Assembly: GCA_038030265.1 (NCBI GenBank)
Contig: CM075938.1
Span: 1,713,009 to 1,777,008 of the forward strand
Source of the DNA: Corythucha ciliata
Lineage: Eukaryota > Arthropoda > Insecta > Hemiptera > Tingidae
Length of the DNA stretch: 64,000 nt
Direction of reading: 5' to 3'
Positions 21,273 to 32,595 of the stretch are shown here, one piece after another (the stretch's first letter is position 1; every line of letters starts with the position of its first letter). The position numbers and the translations under genes are program-made. The notes beneath the pieces were generated by a model, which was given only the letters and a program-made list of their open reading frames with translations, made no database searches and was not told the DNA's origin.

Positions 21273-22461
21273 GGGAGTGCCTAATTTACTGACCCAGAGT
21301 TTTCTCTACTGACCGGACACTTTAAATGCTCCAATCGAGCTGAAACTTGGCATACAATTTACGCGTGGGCCAATACGACTTTTCCTCAAATTTGATCCCG
21401 ATCGGTTCAGGGAAACTCGGGAAAACCCGGAAAATCCTACTGACCAGAGGGTTTTCTCTACTGACCGGGCACTTTAAATGCTCCAATCGAGCTGAAACTT
21501 GGCATACAATTTACGCGTGGGCCAATACGACTTTTCCTCAAATTTGATCCCGATCGGTTCAGGGAAACTCGGGGAAACCCGGAAAATCCTACTGACCAGA
21601 GGGGTTTCTCTACTGACCGGGCACTTTAAATGCTCCAATCGAGCTGAAACTTGGCACACAATTTACGCGTGGGCCAATACGACTTGTCCTAAAATTTGAT
21701 CCCGATCGGTTCAGGGAAACTCGGGAAAACCCGGAAAATCATACTGACCAGAGGGTTTTCTCTACTGACTGGGAACATCAAATGCTCCAATCGAGCTGAA
21801 ACTTGGCATACAATTTACGCGTGAGCCAATACGACTTGTCCTCAAATTTGATCCCGATCGGTTCAGGGAAACTCGGGAAAACCCGGAAAATCCTACTGAC
21901 CAGAGGGTTTTCTCTACTGACCGGGCACTTTAAATGCTCCAATCGAGCTGAAACTTGGCATACAATTTACGCGTGGGCCAATACGACTTGTCCTCAAATT
22001 TGATCCCGATCGGTTCAGGGAAACTCGGGGAAACCCGGAAAATCCTACTGACCAGAGGGTTTTCTCTACTGACCGGGCACTTCAAATGCTCCAATCGAGC
22101 TGAAACTTGGCATACAATTTACGCGTGGGCCAATACGGTCAGTAGGATTTTCCGGGTTTCCCCGAGTTTCCCTGAACCGATCGGGATCAAATTTGAGGAA
22201 AAGTCGTATTGGCCCACGCGTAAATTGTATGCCAAGTTTCAGCTCGATTGGAGCATTTAAAGTGCCCGGTCAGTAGAGAAAACCCGCTGGTCAGTAGGAT
22301 TTTCCGGGTTTTCCCGAGTTTCCCTGAACCGATCGGGATCAAATTTGAGGACAAGTCGTATTGACCCACGCGTAAATTGTATGCCAAGTTTCAGCTCGAT
22401 TGGAGCGTTTAAAGTGCCCGGTCAGTAGAGAAAACTCTGGGTCAGTAAATTAGGCACTCCC
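21273..22461. mobile_element. Foldback-like element of 152-bp tandem units with 9-bp target duplication
   Basis: 1,189 bp. Terminal inverted repeats begin GGGAGTGCCTAATTTACTGA and extend beyond 40 bp. The left arm (to about 22,137) is 5.6 direct copies of a 152-bp unit (starts near 21,347, 21,499, 21,651, 21,803, 21,955, 22,107). The right arm is two inverted copies. Flanks are CAAACCAGT at 21,264-21,272 and CAAACCAGT at 22,462-22,470, a perfect 9-bp duplication. Tandemly structured, unequal inverted arms with a 9-bp duplication match Foldback elements; a Mutator-like origin is the alternative. Units are nearly identical, so amplification is recent. No transposase. Confidence 0.85.
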
Positions 22462-22469
22462 CAAACCAG

Positions 22470-24121
22470 TGGCGCAGGTAGGAATTTGTCCTAGGGGGGG
22501 GGGCGATCAGATTGAAATCTCGTTAGGGTGAGAGAAGGGGGGTAATTTCACATTTTAGTCATCATTCCACCCAGCCAGCACACTCTCTGGACATCTTGCT
22601 GGAGTTGCTGGCCTCATCATAGCCTCAATCTCTCAGTTAAGGGCGATTTTTTGGACTCTACCCGCAAATTAGCGATTTTCTTAATTTTGGCCGAGTGTAT
22701 CGTTCTTCTCAATTTCAGCCACTGTTTAGCGGTTTTGCCCCACCCCCGCCCATAGCCATGAATTTTCGAATTTTCTCAACCTTAGCAGTAAAGTATCGTT
22801 TTTATCCCGTGAGCAATGTTTCTTAATTATCCACGAGTTTTGGCGTTTTCCTCAATTTTTAGCAGCATATTACCGATTTTTAAATTCTGGTCTGTAATTT
22901 TAGCTGTCTGGCGCAATTTTAGCTGTAAATTGGCGATTTTTTCCATTTTTAGCCTCGAATTAGCAATTTTCTTAATTTTTAGGCTTGAAATTAACCTTTC
23001 TCTTAATTTTGATGAGGCTGATTATTTTATTTTCTAAATATTACCCGCAAATTAGCGGTTTTTCACATTTTACCACCGCATTAGCAATTTTATATAACTT
23101 TTATAGGTATAGATTATTGCTTCTTTTCAGTTCTAGCCGTAAATTAGCGTATTTTTTAACATTGTACTATAGCCATGCATGAATTTGCCATTTTTCTGAA
23201 TTTTAGCCACAAAAATGCCTTCAGAAGGTGAGAATTTAAATTATAAATGTAAATTTTTTTTTCAAGCCAAAAAATTTGCATCTATCTATCCATTTCTGTC
23301 AAAAAATCATCATTTTTAAATTATAAATTTCACGACACATTCGAGAATTAGTGATGTTTCTATTTTAGCTGCGAATTTTCGCTTTTTCTAAATTTTAGCA
23401 GCGTGGTAGCGTTTCCAACCCGTGCAATACCTACCGAGTTTGGTCAATTTTTGCTAAGAATTGGCGTTTGACTCAATTTAAGCTGCAAATTAGCATTTTT
23501 TTCCATTTTTAACTGAGAATTAGCACTTTTCCCCAAGTTGAACTGAAAATTAACGTTTTTCTTAATTTTGGATGCGCTAATTGGTGATTTTTTCAATTTT
23601 TGCCGCGAATTAGTGATTTTCTTCGTTTTGTAAACGCGAATTAACGTTTTTTCACAACTTTGTATCTGCAAATTGCAAATTAGCGATTTTTCCCAATTTC
23701 AGCTGTGAAATAGCGTTCTGTGCTAATTTTGCGGCCATTCAGCATCCTATTCCCTTTTTCATACGCGAATGGGCGATTTTACGCCATTTCAGTTGTGAAT
23801 TTTTGTCCATTTTTGTCCAATTTTAACCGGAAAGCGTCTTTTATTTGTCAATATTATAGCGTGTTTTCTCAACTTTAACCGCAGGGTTTGCCCAAATACA
23901 ACACTTTTGCGTTGATTTCCACATTCTATTCGTAGAATGGCCTCCATGTACCGCGAATCGGCGATTTTTTTCTTAATTTTTGTCTGGAAGTTGCATCGTA
24001 AGACCATGAATCAGCGCTTTTTAGCTGCTATAGCCACGAATATTACCGATTTTTGTCTGATTGAGGGTCCGGGGGTGAACCCGCCCCCCCACGTACTACG
24101 GTGTACTACTGCGTTGGGTCT
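22470..24121 (+). mobile_element. hAT-like element copy with family A array, 3' truncated
   Basis: Collinear with the complete element at 40,913-42,591: both start CAGTGGC, share TTTAGTCATCATTCCACCCA, then the same series of family A units, GCCTTCAGAAGGTG and GAGGGTCCGGGG, and remain similar to ACTACTGCGTTGGGTCT. After 24,121 this copy switches to inverted family C sequence instead of the proper right end. Its left end abuts the duplicated target of the Foldback-like element. Confidence 0.75.
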
Positions 24122-24720
24122 GAAGTCTTCGTCTTTCGTAACAATCACCAATTTCTGTATTTACAATAATCACCGAAAGGGCAATCGCCTATCAAGTCGT
24201 GGGGTGAAATTAATAAGTTCCGTGGACTAAAAATAAAACTATTGAGGATAAGATTCCATTTCCTCGTGAAATTGACAATTCCCACGTCAAATCGACAAGT
24301 TTTTCATTAAATTGACAACGAGCTAATAAATATGTCAATTTCCTCGTGGAACTAAAATTAACTAGTCCAAGAAAATTTACTATTTCCTCTTGAAATTAAC
24401 AATTTCCAATTCGAACTAGCAATTTCCTTACAAAATTGAAAATTCATTGAAAAAGGGCAATTTTCTCATTATATTGACACTTATACAATACGTCATTTTC
24501 TTCATTCAAATTTACTATTTCCTTATTAAACTGACGATTTACTCATCAAATTGACACCTTTCAGACTGAAAATTACCTCATAAAGTCAACCATTATGCTC
24601 ACAAGCTTATGATGTCTTATGAAATTGAAAGTTTTCTCATAAAACAGACAATTTCGTTATGAAATTGACAATTTTGTCGTTAATCCGACGAGTTTTTTCA
24701 TGAAATGGACAATGTGTCAG
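24122..24720 (-). repeat. Family C array, inverted copy of 9,395-10,090 type
   Basis: 24,122-24,245 is the complement of the unique island at 9,395-9,500 (shared GGCAATCG, TCGTGGGGTGAAATTAA). 24,250-24,720 carries GAAATTGACAATTTCCTC-like units, the complement of family C. Confidence 0.75.
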
Positions 24721-25189
24721 TTATACTCTCATTGTTTTTGTCTCTCAATGCTTTTCTAATCACCCCTTGTCCCGAACATTTTACTACCCGATTTCATGCA
24801 CATGAGACCGATTTTTGATTACAATTTGACTTGATTAATAGGTAAATTATAAATAAATTCCTCCTCTCAGCATATTGAGTAGATACACACATGCGGTACT
24901 TGCCAAGTAACTTGCAAAATATTCTATATCAATTTCTAGCAATTGCCTAGAAACCGACCAGCTTAGAATTTCAAAAATGTGTTGCTCGTTACTTGGCAAG
25001 TACCGCAAGTGTGTATTCGGGCTTTAGAGTGATAAGCAGATTAGCCCCCCCCCCTCCCAATAACATGAACTTTTCTAGTCCTAGAGGTGGGTGGGTCCTT
25101 TTTCCAGAATTCTGCTATCCCGTCGTTCGAATCATTTTGGCACCAGTGATTAGACAAGTTAGGGTTTGTAAGCGAGCTCATATTCTTAT
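24721..25189. mobile_element. Palindromic MITE at 24,891-25,023
   Basis: Inverted ends ACACACATGCGGTACTTGCC and GGCAAGTACCGCAAGTGTGT about 120 bp apart. The ends resemble the CCACACATGCGGTATTCGCC ends of the element at 59,747-60,045, so the two may be distant relatives. The remaining sequence (24,721-24,890 and 25,024-25,189, with a C run at 25,046) shows nothing else. Confidence 0.65.
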
Positions 25190-25345
25190 TTATGCCTTGG
25201 TCACATGCCCTAATTTCGCATTTCATGAAATGCATCCTGCCTCTGGGCATCTCATGAAGTGACTGGTCACACGGTGTTATTTTTTCGTATTTCATGAAGT
25301 GCCCTGAGGCAGGATGCATTTCATGAAATGACCAAAATTCCTGGT
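25190..25345. repeat. Inverted repeat with TTTCATGAAATG blocks
   Basis: TTTCATGAAATGCATCCTGC on the left pairs with GCAGGATGCATTTCATGAAA on the right, around a centre rich in TGACTGGTCACACGG. Shorter CATGAAATG palindromes continue to about 25,430. Probably a small fold-back element. Confidence 0.6.
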
Positions 25346-25839
25346 CAGATGGTGTTCTAACCTCACTGTTAGATCAAGGGCGCGCACCATCGTGAAATGA
25401 CTGGTCAATTTATGAAATGCCAAATTACAGTAAGTGACTATACGGCATACACATGTACGTTATTTTTTTATTATTATTTAGAAAGAGGTCAGCCCCCCCC
25501 CCCCAATGGCCGGGGCCTTTAGGCAGCTCCCTAGGAATAAATCCGGGCATGTGTGGTGGCCGCGGCATATTGAATTTCGGTTTTCTGCAGAAAATTGCGT
25601 TTTAACCAAATTTTCCTCTCACTTTATTCGCCCCATACGCAATTTCTATACTAAAAACATAATCAATTCGTGATTTCCTGCCACACCACAAGTACGGACA
25701 TTTCTTCGCTCAGAGTGTGATGATCTGCATAAATTCTGACTAACATAATTATGACGGATTTGTTGAACGATATTTCAGAATCGCTGAATGATTTTTATTG
25801 TTATTGTTATTATTATTACTGCTTAGTGATTCAAAGTGC
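25346..25839. other. Intergenic with hAT-like end fragments
   Basis: A run of C at 25,495-25,504 is followed by GGCCGGGGCCTTTAGGCAG and AATAAATCCGGGCATG, the complement of a CAGGGCCGGATTTA-type end. 25,570-25,840 shows no recognised feature. Confidence 0.4.
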
Positions 25840-26450
25840 AGGTGAGCGGTTTTCTTAATTTTAACCATGCGCAAATTAATGATTTTTCTCCGTATTAGCC
25901 TCAAATTATCGGTTTGTAAACTATTTTTGCCCCGCATTACCAATTTATTATTCACTTTTAGCTTTTCTCAGCTTTAGGCCCGAAGTTTACTTCAGAAGCC
26001 TCCGATTTGCTTTTTCTCTAATTTTAGCCGTGAATTAGCGTTTTTCTCAATTTTCCACGAATCAGGATTGTCTGGATTTTAGCAGCTCATTAGCGCTTTT
26101 TGTCAATTTCTTTAGCAAATTAGCAATTTTCCTCAATTTTAGCAGTTATTTGATTAGCGATTTTATCCATATTTTGCCGTGGATTAGCGTTTGTCCCAAT
26201 TTAAGCTGCTACTTATTTAGACTTATAGCCATTTTTCTGAATTTCAGCCGTGAATTAGTGTTTTTCGCAAATTTAGCAGCGAATTAGCGGGTTTTCTGTT
26301 TTTTAACCGCGAATGGGTGATTTTTTGCGATTTCGCAGTTGCGAATTTGCCATTTTTATCTATTTAAGTCCCGAATCAGCGTTTTTAATATTATTTATTT
26401 TTCATTTCTTGTTTAAATAGCCTTGAATTATCGTTCATATACTTACCCTT
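25840..26450 (+). repeat. Family A minisatellite array
   Basis: About 18 degenerate A units including TTAGCCGTGAATTAGCG and the CGAAGTTTACTTCAGAAGCC variant that marks the higher-order period in other A arrays. Confidence 0.8.
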
Positions 26451-27452
26451 TTCTGCATTTTTTGCCTCCCCCCTTTTCCATTTTGTAGCCTTTTGCCGCC
26501 TTCTTCCCCATTTTTTTCTTTTTTTCTTTTTTGCGCTTGCGAAAAGGAAAAAACCGGGGCACGTCGCAATTTTTGCCGCGGGCTTGACCAAAAATCAACA
26601 CGTTAGGGTTTTTTCTACATTTTGACTCAAATCGTCCTAAAACGTTCAAAGAACAATAAAATTGTTCAAAGTTTGGTGCTTTTATCTCAAGTTTGGCGTA
26701 TGTATTTGTATAGCACTCTCGTTCCATTCATAATATATCCGCGGGGGGACCAACGACCAATACACAGAAATGTAAATGAAAAAAAGGGTGCCATCTCAAA
26801 GTTAGCTGCGCTTTGCTGTCTTTAGACTCTCCCGACTGACGCTTCACGAACGCAGTCGACCATCCCCGCCTGCCCATCCCCACCAAAGTTTTCCTCTTCT
26901 TTGAGCTCATTTGTAAATACGGCCATTCCAGTTGATAAACTGTGCGTTTAATTTCTTTTTTGAATGTTTCAATTTAGGCCTAGAAAAATTCTATCGGACG
27001 CTGATTGAATGGTGGATTTTTTCAAGTAAGAATTTATTATTATTTAATAGTTATGATGAAAATTGTATACGGTACCGATTTTTGTTCAGAGATAACGAGA
27101 AGGTTAATAACACTCTTCTCTCTCATCTCTCCTTCCCACCATCACAGCAATCGTTTTAACTTTTTATTCTTATTTCTTGTGAAAAGTTGTGTCCAACTAT
27201 AAAGTGCCAATGCTATCTTCTCTTGCTTGTTTCCTAAAACAAGCATTGTCCCTATGTGTGGATATTTGTATACTGGAAACTTGACATTCATGGGTAGAGC
27301 TTATGACTGATACCTTCGCAAGTTCGCATTGCTCTAGAAGTTATTTATACAGCATCCTTCCTCCTAATTAGAACAATAGAATTCGCTGGACAAGAAGAGC
27401 TGGATTTCGGTTGCGGGTTAGTGATTCTGGACAAGCGCTTCTCTACTGGTGT
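26451..27452. other. Intergenic, nothing recognised
   Basis: Pyrimidine-rich to 26,530, then mixed sequence. Open frames of up to 94 codons on both strands show no domain or splice support. Confidence 0.4.
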
Positions 27453-28014
27453 GCGTCCGGGAGTCCACTGTACCCAAAATCCGGGTCATTTGATCGTGTC
27501 TGGCACCTGCACAGGACGTTTGGTCTAGGAAATGACACTTCTGAGATCGCCAAACATTTTCCGTGGGACAGGGGCTCACAGCAGAGCTACCTGTTTACAA
27601 ACACACCTTTGGGAGCTTTGAAAACGACTGGTTCGAGTAAGAAGTCATTTCCCATGACTAATACTTTACGAAACCCACGACACCATCCAATTTGATTGTG
27701 GATAGCGCCATCAGGGAGCTATACAAAATATGAAATTTCGAGGCTCACTAATAGCCAGGGCCTCATTCGAAATTGGATGGCGGTGGCAGTTTTCTAGTTT
27801 ATTGTTGGCGAAGAATCAATTTTTATACTTGCTAGCCGTTTTCAAGCATCCCAAAGGTGCATTTGCCAACAGCTAGCTCTGTTGTGAGTACCTGTTCCAC
27901 GGAAAATGTCTTGCGATCTCAGAAGTGTCATCTGCTAGACCATAAAAATCGTCCTGCCCAGGTGCCAGACACGATCAAATGACCCGGATTTTTCATACGG
28001 TGGGCTCCCGGACT
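27453..28014. mobile_element. Fold-back element with about 250-bp diverged arms
   Basis: 27,453-27,695 and 27,768-28,014 are inverted copies. Shared blocks include CCGGGTCATTTGATCGTGTC, TGACACTTCTGAGATCGC, CATTTTCCGTGG and GCCATCCAATTT against their complements. The arms differ at many positions, so the insertion is old. The 94-codon frame in the left arm is not a gene. Confidence 0.75.
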
Positions 28015-28029
28015 GTAACTTCTGACTTT

Positions 28030-28689
28030 TAATTTGGACTCACTTTGGATCCAATTCCGCTACATCTAGGGTTGCCAGATCTCCGGTTTTGCCCGGAGCC
28101 TCTGGGATTCGATCTCCGGCCGAGCCGAGAGTATCTCCGGGCCCAGAAATTGTGTGTATTAGTTCGGGAAGTAACAAAAAATTCCTGCCCAAAAAAAATC
28201 TTGAAATCATTCTACGTGAGCGTTATTATTTATTTTGTCTATCTCCTGATAGATGGATGCGGCTATTCAAGGGCCAGTTTTGACCGGGAAAGGTTCAAAC
28301 TACAAAAAAGCCGCAAAAATCGCTCCTACAATCACGAAAATGTTTCTGACCAAATAACGGCCCCTCCCAGACCCTTCCGCATGACCTCCAGACTCTTTTG
28401 ATCGCAGCAAATGCAAATTTAAGTATAACCAAACAGTCTGGTTTTCCGTTGACAAAACCATTCCTTAAATTTGATGCTCACTGCAATTTAACTAGGAAGT
28501 TAGTCTGAACATTCGGATATAAAATAATTGATTATTGCTTCCCAATAACTCACACGGGCCTAAAACTGTTAATTAACCGCTGAAATTTGTTGTTTGACCA
28601 TGCAATCGCCCAATTGATTGGTCGATGTGTAATCACTGACAAAACACCTTGAAGCGTTCAACAGCGAATTTGTGACTTTCTCACATTTA
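28030..28689. other. Intergenic; CTCCGG-rich short repeat
   Basis: 28,060-28,150 has AGGGTTGCCAGATCTCCGG and repeated TCTCCGG words, the kind of AGGGTTGCCAGA start also seen at 30,268 (inverted). An open frame of 118 codons crosses it with no recognised domain. 28,400-28,689 is featureless. Confidence 0.4.
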
Positions 28690-29830
28690 TCCATTTAGCG
28701 TTTTTCCTCCGTTTTATCGGCGAATTGGCGCTTTTTATCAACTTGAGCTCCAAATTATTACTTTCCTCAAGTCGTGGATTAGTGGTAGTTTTTTGAATTT
28801 AAATCTACCGAAGGTGCCCCAGTAATCGTGAATTGGCATTTTCTCAATTTTAGCAGTTAATAAGCGATTTTCTTCATTTTAGCAGTGAATTAGCGCTGTT
28901 TGTCACTTTGAGCAGTGAATTATTAGCGAAGTATTCATATTCAGCTACGAATTAAGTGTGTCCCTCAATTTTAGCAGCGAATTAGCGCTTTTTCTTCATT
29001 TTAGCAAGCGAAATTAGTAGCGAATTAGAGCTCTCCCTCAATTTTAGCAGAGATTGGAGATGTATTGACATAAGAGCAACTTTTTTAGCCGTGAATTAAC
29101 GCTTTTCCTCAATTTTATTTGCGAATTAACGCTTTTTCTCAATTTCAGACAATAATTTGCCCCCAGAAATCTTGAATTGGCCTTTCCTTAATATTTTAGC
29201 TTTGAATGATGAAGTAATGAATAATAGGCCGTGGGTGCGGAAGCGATAATCCAGATAAACAAGGAAAATAAGTCCTCTCCCGCTGTTGCTATATTTATTT
29301 ATTGGACCGGTTTCGGCCAATCGGCCATTTTCAACACACCCGATCGATGTAGATTTATGTTTAGATTTATGTTTAGATTTATACATCGATCGGGTGTGTT
29401 GAAAATGGCCGATTGGCCGAAACCGGTCCAATAAATAAATATAGCAACAGCGGGAGAGGACTTATTTTCCTTGTTTATCTTACTTGAATGATGAACGTTT
29501 TTTCTTAATTCTAGCAGCGAGTTAGCACTTTTCATTCATTTTAATAGTGAAATAGAGATGTATTTATATTCAGTGAGTGACGAATTAAGAGTTTTTCTGC
29601 ATTTAGCTGCGGATTAACCCTTTTTCTTAATTTTAGCCCCTTATTAGCGCTTTTTCTCAATTTTATTTACGAAGTTGCGTTCAGAAATCTGGAAATGGCG
29701 TTTTCTCAATTAGAGCTTTGAACGATCGCTTATTCTCTACTTTAATTATGAATTAGCGCTTTTTTTAAAAATTTAGTCGCGAATTAGAGCATTTCCTCAA
29801 TTATCAAACCGCAAATAGCCTGTAATCACA
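28690..29830 (+). repeat. Family A minisatellite array, interrupted by a palindrome
   Basis: A units such as TTTTAGCAGCGAATTAGCG then CTTTTTCTTC continue on both sides of the palindrome at 29,253-29,480, which therefore inserted into a pre-existing array. Confidence 0.8.
29253..29480. mobile_element. Apparently perfect palindrome, 99-bp arms, inserted in a family A array
   Basis: Arms 29,253-29,351 and 29,382-29,480 are exact reverse complements as read here (for example GGACCGGTTTCGGCCAATCG). The 30-bp spacer is 2.5 copies of GATTTATGTTTA. Lack of any arm difference suggests recent origin or gene conversion. No coding content; the mirrored open frames on both strands are the palindrome itself. 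Confidence 0.85.
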
Positions 29831-30775
29831 AAAACGCTCAGATAACAAGACGTTCTAACCTCAAAATGAACTCACCACAGACGCTCCAACCACAAAACAC
29901 CCAAACCACAGAAGGCTCCGAGCCCAAAAAGGCTCCATCACTCCCCACAATTTTTGACAGCCGCTACCATGGGTATAAAATAAATGAGCGATGTAATTTG
30001 TTGTCCTTCGGATTGACGAGAACATAAAATGCCATGTGGTGAAGATTGCTGCAGATTGGCCTCGCCGAGTTAAGACCTATTCAATAACCGATTTCAGATT
30101 AATGTTTTGGTCCAAATAATCCAGGTTGGCCCTTTTGATCAAATAGTGCAGTTTAGCACTTTGGGCGTTCGGGTGTCGATATGTACATAAGTACTCCCCC
30201 CCCCCCATCACAACCCATATACGTATGTACATATAGTATGTATATCTCCCGGCGAAGATCATCTGGGGCAGTCTGGCAACCCTAGCAACACCAAGCACCT
30301 GGCGAAAAACCTGCCTCGCCCATTGTTTTGGATGGAAGAGTCGTTTAAAAAATATATTTGTGAGTATGTCTGTTTCAGCTAGGTGTTTGGAACATGTTCG
30401 GAGCAGAGTTGCCAAAAACTTGCTGTTCTAGTTTGAAACTTCCAATAAACTTGGAATTTAGCTTTAGAGTCTTGGTCGGTTCACGTTCTCACAACCATAG
30501 TAAATTGTGGGGAACGCACAGGACCGTTTCTAGCCCCTCGGCAATTACATTCGCCTATTGGGTAAATAGGCGAGAATTTATCGAGCCTCCCCCCCCCCCC
30601 ACCACCACAAAGTTGTCACTCACCCAAGTCGTCTAAGTTCGAAACCAGCTACAATCGGAAACCGCCAATTTACCCCGTCATAATGGCTGATCAGGTGAAC
30701 ATTTGGCCCTTGAAAACAAAATTATCTTGAAATTTCTCCCGAAAAACCGAAGGAAAAATTGTTGTATTTTGCAAA
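29820..30775. other. Family D-like patch (minus), then unrecognised sequence
   Basis: 29,820-29,960 has AACCACAAAACACCCAAACC, CAGAAGGCTCCGAGCCC words, the complement of a decayed family D array. 29,960-30,775 contains C runs near 30,197 and 30,590 and TCTGGCAACCCTAGC at 30,274, and is otherwise featureless. Confidence 0.45.
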
Positions 30776-31370
30776 GTCGCTTCACGGCTGAAATTGATAA
30801 AAACGCTAATTAGCGGCTAAAATTTAGAGAAAATCAGTCCTAGAATTGAGTAGTAGAAAAACGCTCATTCACAACTAAAACTGAGAAAACGTCAAATCGC
30901 GGGTACTTGAGCCAACTTGTGTTTTCAACGGGATAGGCCAGAGTCTGCATAACGTGTTGGGTCGTGCGGGTCGAGTCTAGCCACCACGAGTCTGAATAAT
31001 ATTTCGCCCCATTCCACCAGTTTGACACAGTGGCGGACCAACATTCACCGGAGTCCGGGGTGGAAAGCGCTAATTCGTCGCTTCTGGAGACAGATTTGTG
31101 GCTAACGTTGAGAAATGGCGCTAATTCATGACTTTAATTTTTTTTTTTAAATCGCTAATTCCCGACTGAAATAGTGAAAAGCGCTAATATGCTGTTCTTG
31201 GGTCGAGTCGAGCCCACGGCTAAAATGTAGAAAAAACCCGCTAATTAAACGCTAAAAATGGAGAGAAAAATCTGCCGCTAAAATTGCGAAAATCCCTAAT
31301 TAGCGTATAACATTGCGAAACAAAGCTAATTTTCACAGCTAAAAATGGAGGAAAGCTTTACAGTTTTACC
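30776..31370 (-). repeat. Family A array (minus) with a hAT-like end inside
   Basis: GCTAATTAGCGGCTAAAATT-like units. They are interrupted at 30,900-31,027 by non-repeat sequence, then by a hAT-like start CAGTGGCGGACCAAC (31,028) with GTCCGGGGTGGAAAG, after which A units resume. The same start motif and following GGGG-TGGAA block occur at 43,899. Confidence 0.7.
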
Positions 31371-32275
31371 TGCAACTCGCATAGGTAAAATTGAGAGAAA
31401 CCAGCCGCGACAGCTTCCAAAGCCTGTGTGATAGATCTTAAAGCAGAATCGCAGTTTAGGGGACATATTTTTGTAGCGGCCTGACGATTCCCCGCGAAAT
31501 AGGAAGTTTCGGATCTTATTTCTGCGAAAATTCAAGTTTCGGGTCTTAATTTCAGCAAAATTGCAAGAAATTGCAAGTCTCAGTACTGAACGCCCTTGAA
31601 ATTACAAGTTTGCCATTGTTTTTGTGGGCTTGAAACCCGGGCTAGCCGGCAGCGTTCTGGGCCTGACGACCTCAGGCCCATAAATGCCGCACCCCCAACT
31701 CACAATTGCAACATTTTGGTAGCAAATATCTGCGAAATTGGATGTTTTCGAGTAAAATTTTCGCGAAATTGCAATTTTCAGGGTCAATTTCTTTTATAGG
31801 GTTGTGGACCCTGGGGGCTAGCCGGCTCCGACTGCGCCCATACCCTGACGAATAGCCGTGTAATTGCAATATTTAGAGAAAAAATATTTGTGATTTTGAA
31901 AATTCGGGCGCTAGTTTGAGTAAAATTACAAAAATTGCTGCCTGAATATCCGCAAAGTTGAAAGTTTCAGGTTTTCGAGTGTTAATTTTTGCAATATTGC
32001 AAGTTAAGGCCTTTTAGTTTAAACAAAATTGCTATGTTTTGCGTTTTTTTTCGTGGCGGCAGGTTCAGCAGCCGAGCCGGTCCGAACAGAGCCCAGAACC
32101 AGCCGAATACCCCCTGGAAATTGGAAGTTCCATGGTTAAATACCCGCGGCAATGCGACTTTCGGGTCCTTATTCCTACAAAAAAGCGTGTTCCTGGTCTT
32201 AATTTCAGTGAAAGTACAAATTTCGGGGCTTAATTTCAACGTAACAGGAAGTTTCAAATCTTAAATTTACTACTC
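31371..32275 (+). repeat. Family F repeat with two conserved cores
   Basis: From about 31,480, GCGAAATTGCAAGTTTC-like units flank core 1 (31,628-31,740: CCCGGGCTAGCCGGCAGCG, AAATATCTGCGAAATTG) and core 2 (31,803-31,880: GGGCTAGCCGGCTCCGA, CCCTGACGAATAGCCGTG). The order is the same as at 10,560-11,240. Confidence 0.7.
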
Positions 32276-32595
32276 CTGAATGATCATTTGGGATATTTTT
32301 ATTCCAAGCCGGGAGTAGGCGGTCGCCTACTCCTGAAAATGGCCACGAGGAACGCACCATATTGGGTCGAATAATCAAATTCGGCACTTTTTTGTACCTA
32401 TTTATTGAGCTCAGATACTTACTTATATGACTAACAAGTTATGAGACGTACAAAAACTCATCCTCCCCCCCTCCTGATCATCTACTCACCACACGAACAA
32501 AACAATTTGAAAATGTGCTTTGAATTTGTACCATGAGCCTTGTGTGTTGTTTTATTGGGTCTCAATTTCCTCTTGTTCCCCCCACAGATGCCACA
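32276..32595. other. Upstream of the ZAD zinc-finger gene
   Basis: A small hairpin (GGGAGTAGGCGGTCGCCTAC) lies at 32,312-32,331. A strong acceptor, CCCCCCACAG, ends at 32,587 just before the chosen ATG, which suggests an unseen 5' non-coding exon further upstream. Confidence 0.45.

Noticed and set aside
21347..22387. Repeated 66-101-codon frames (MAYNLRV...)
   Set aside because: The same peptide at every 152-bp unit and on both strands of a palindrome; there is no selection evidence, so treated as repeat.
28045..28401. 118-codon plus-strand frame
   Set aside because: Includes CTCCGG repeats and shows no domain; no splice support.
29253..29480. Hammerhead ribozyme / Penelope origin suggested by GGCCGAAACCGG
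   Set aside because: No CTGATGA core was found at the right spacing, and no Penelope coding sequence.
29126..29535. Mirrored frames on both strands
   Set aside because: Product of the 99-bp-arm palindrome read from either side.
32533..32595. Alternative upstream ATG for the ZAD gene
   Set aside because: In frame, but it would read through a strong acceptor (CCCCCCACAG) at 32,587; the ATG at 32,596 is preferred, though this is not certain.
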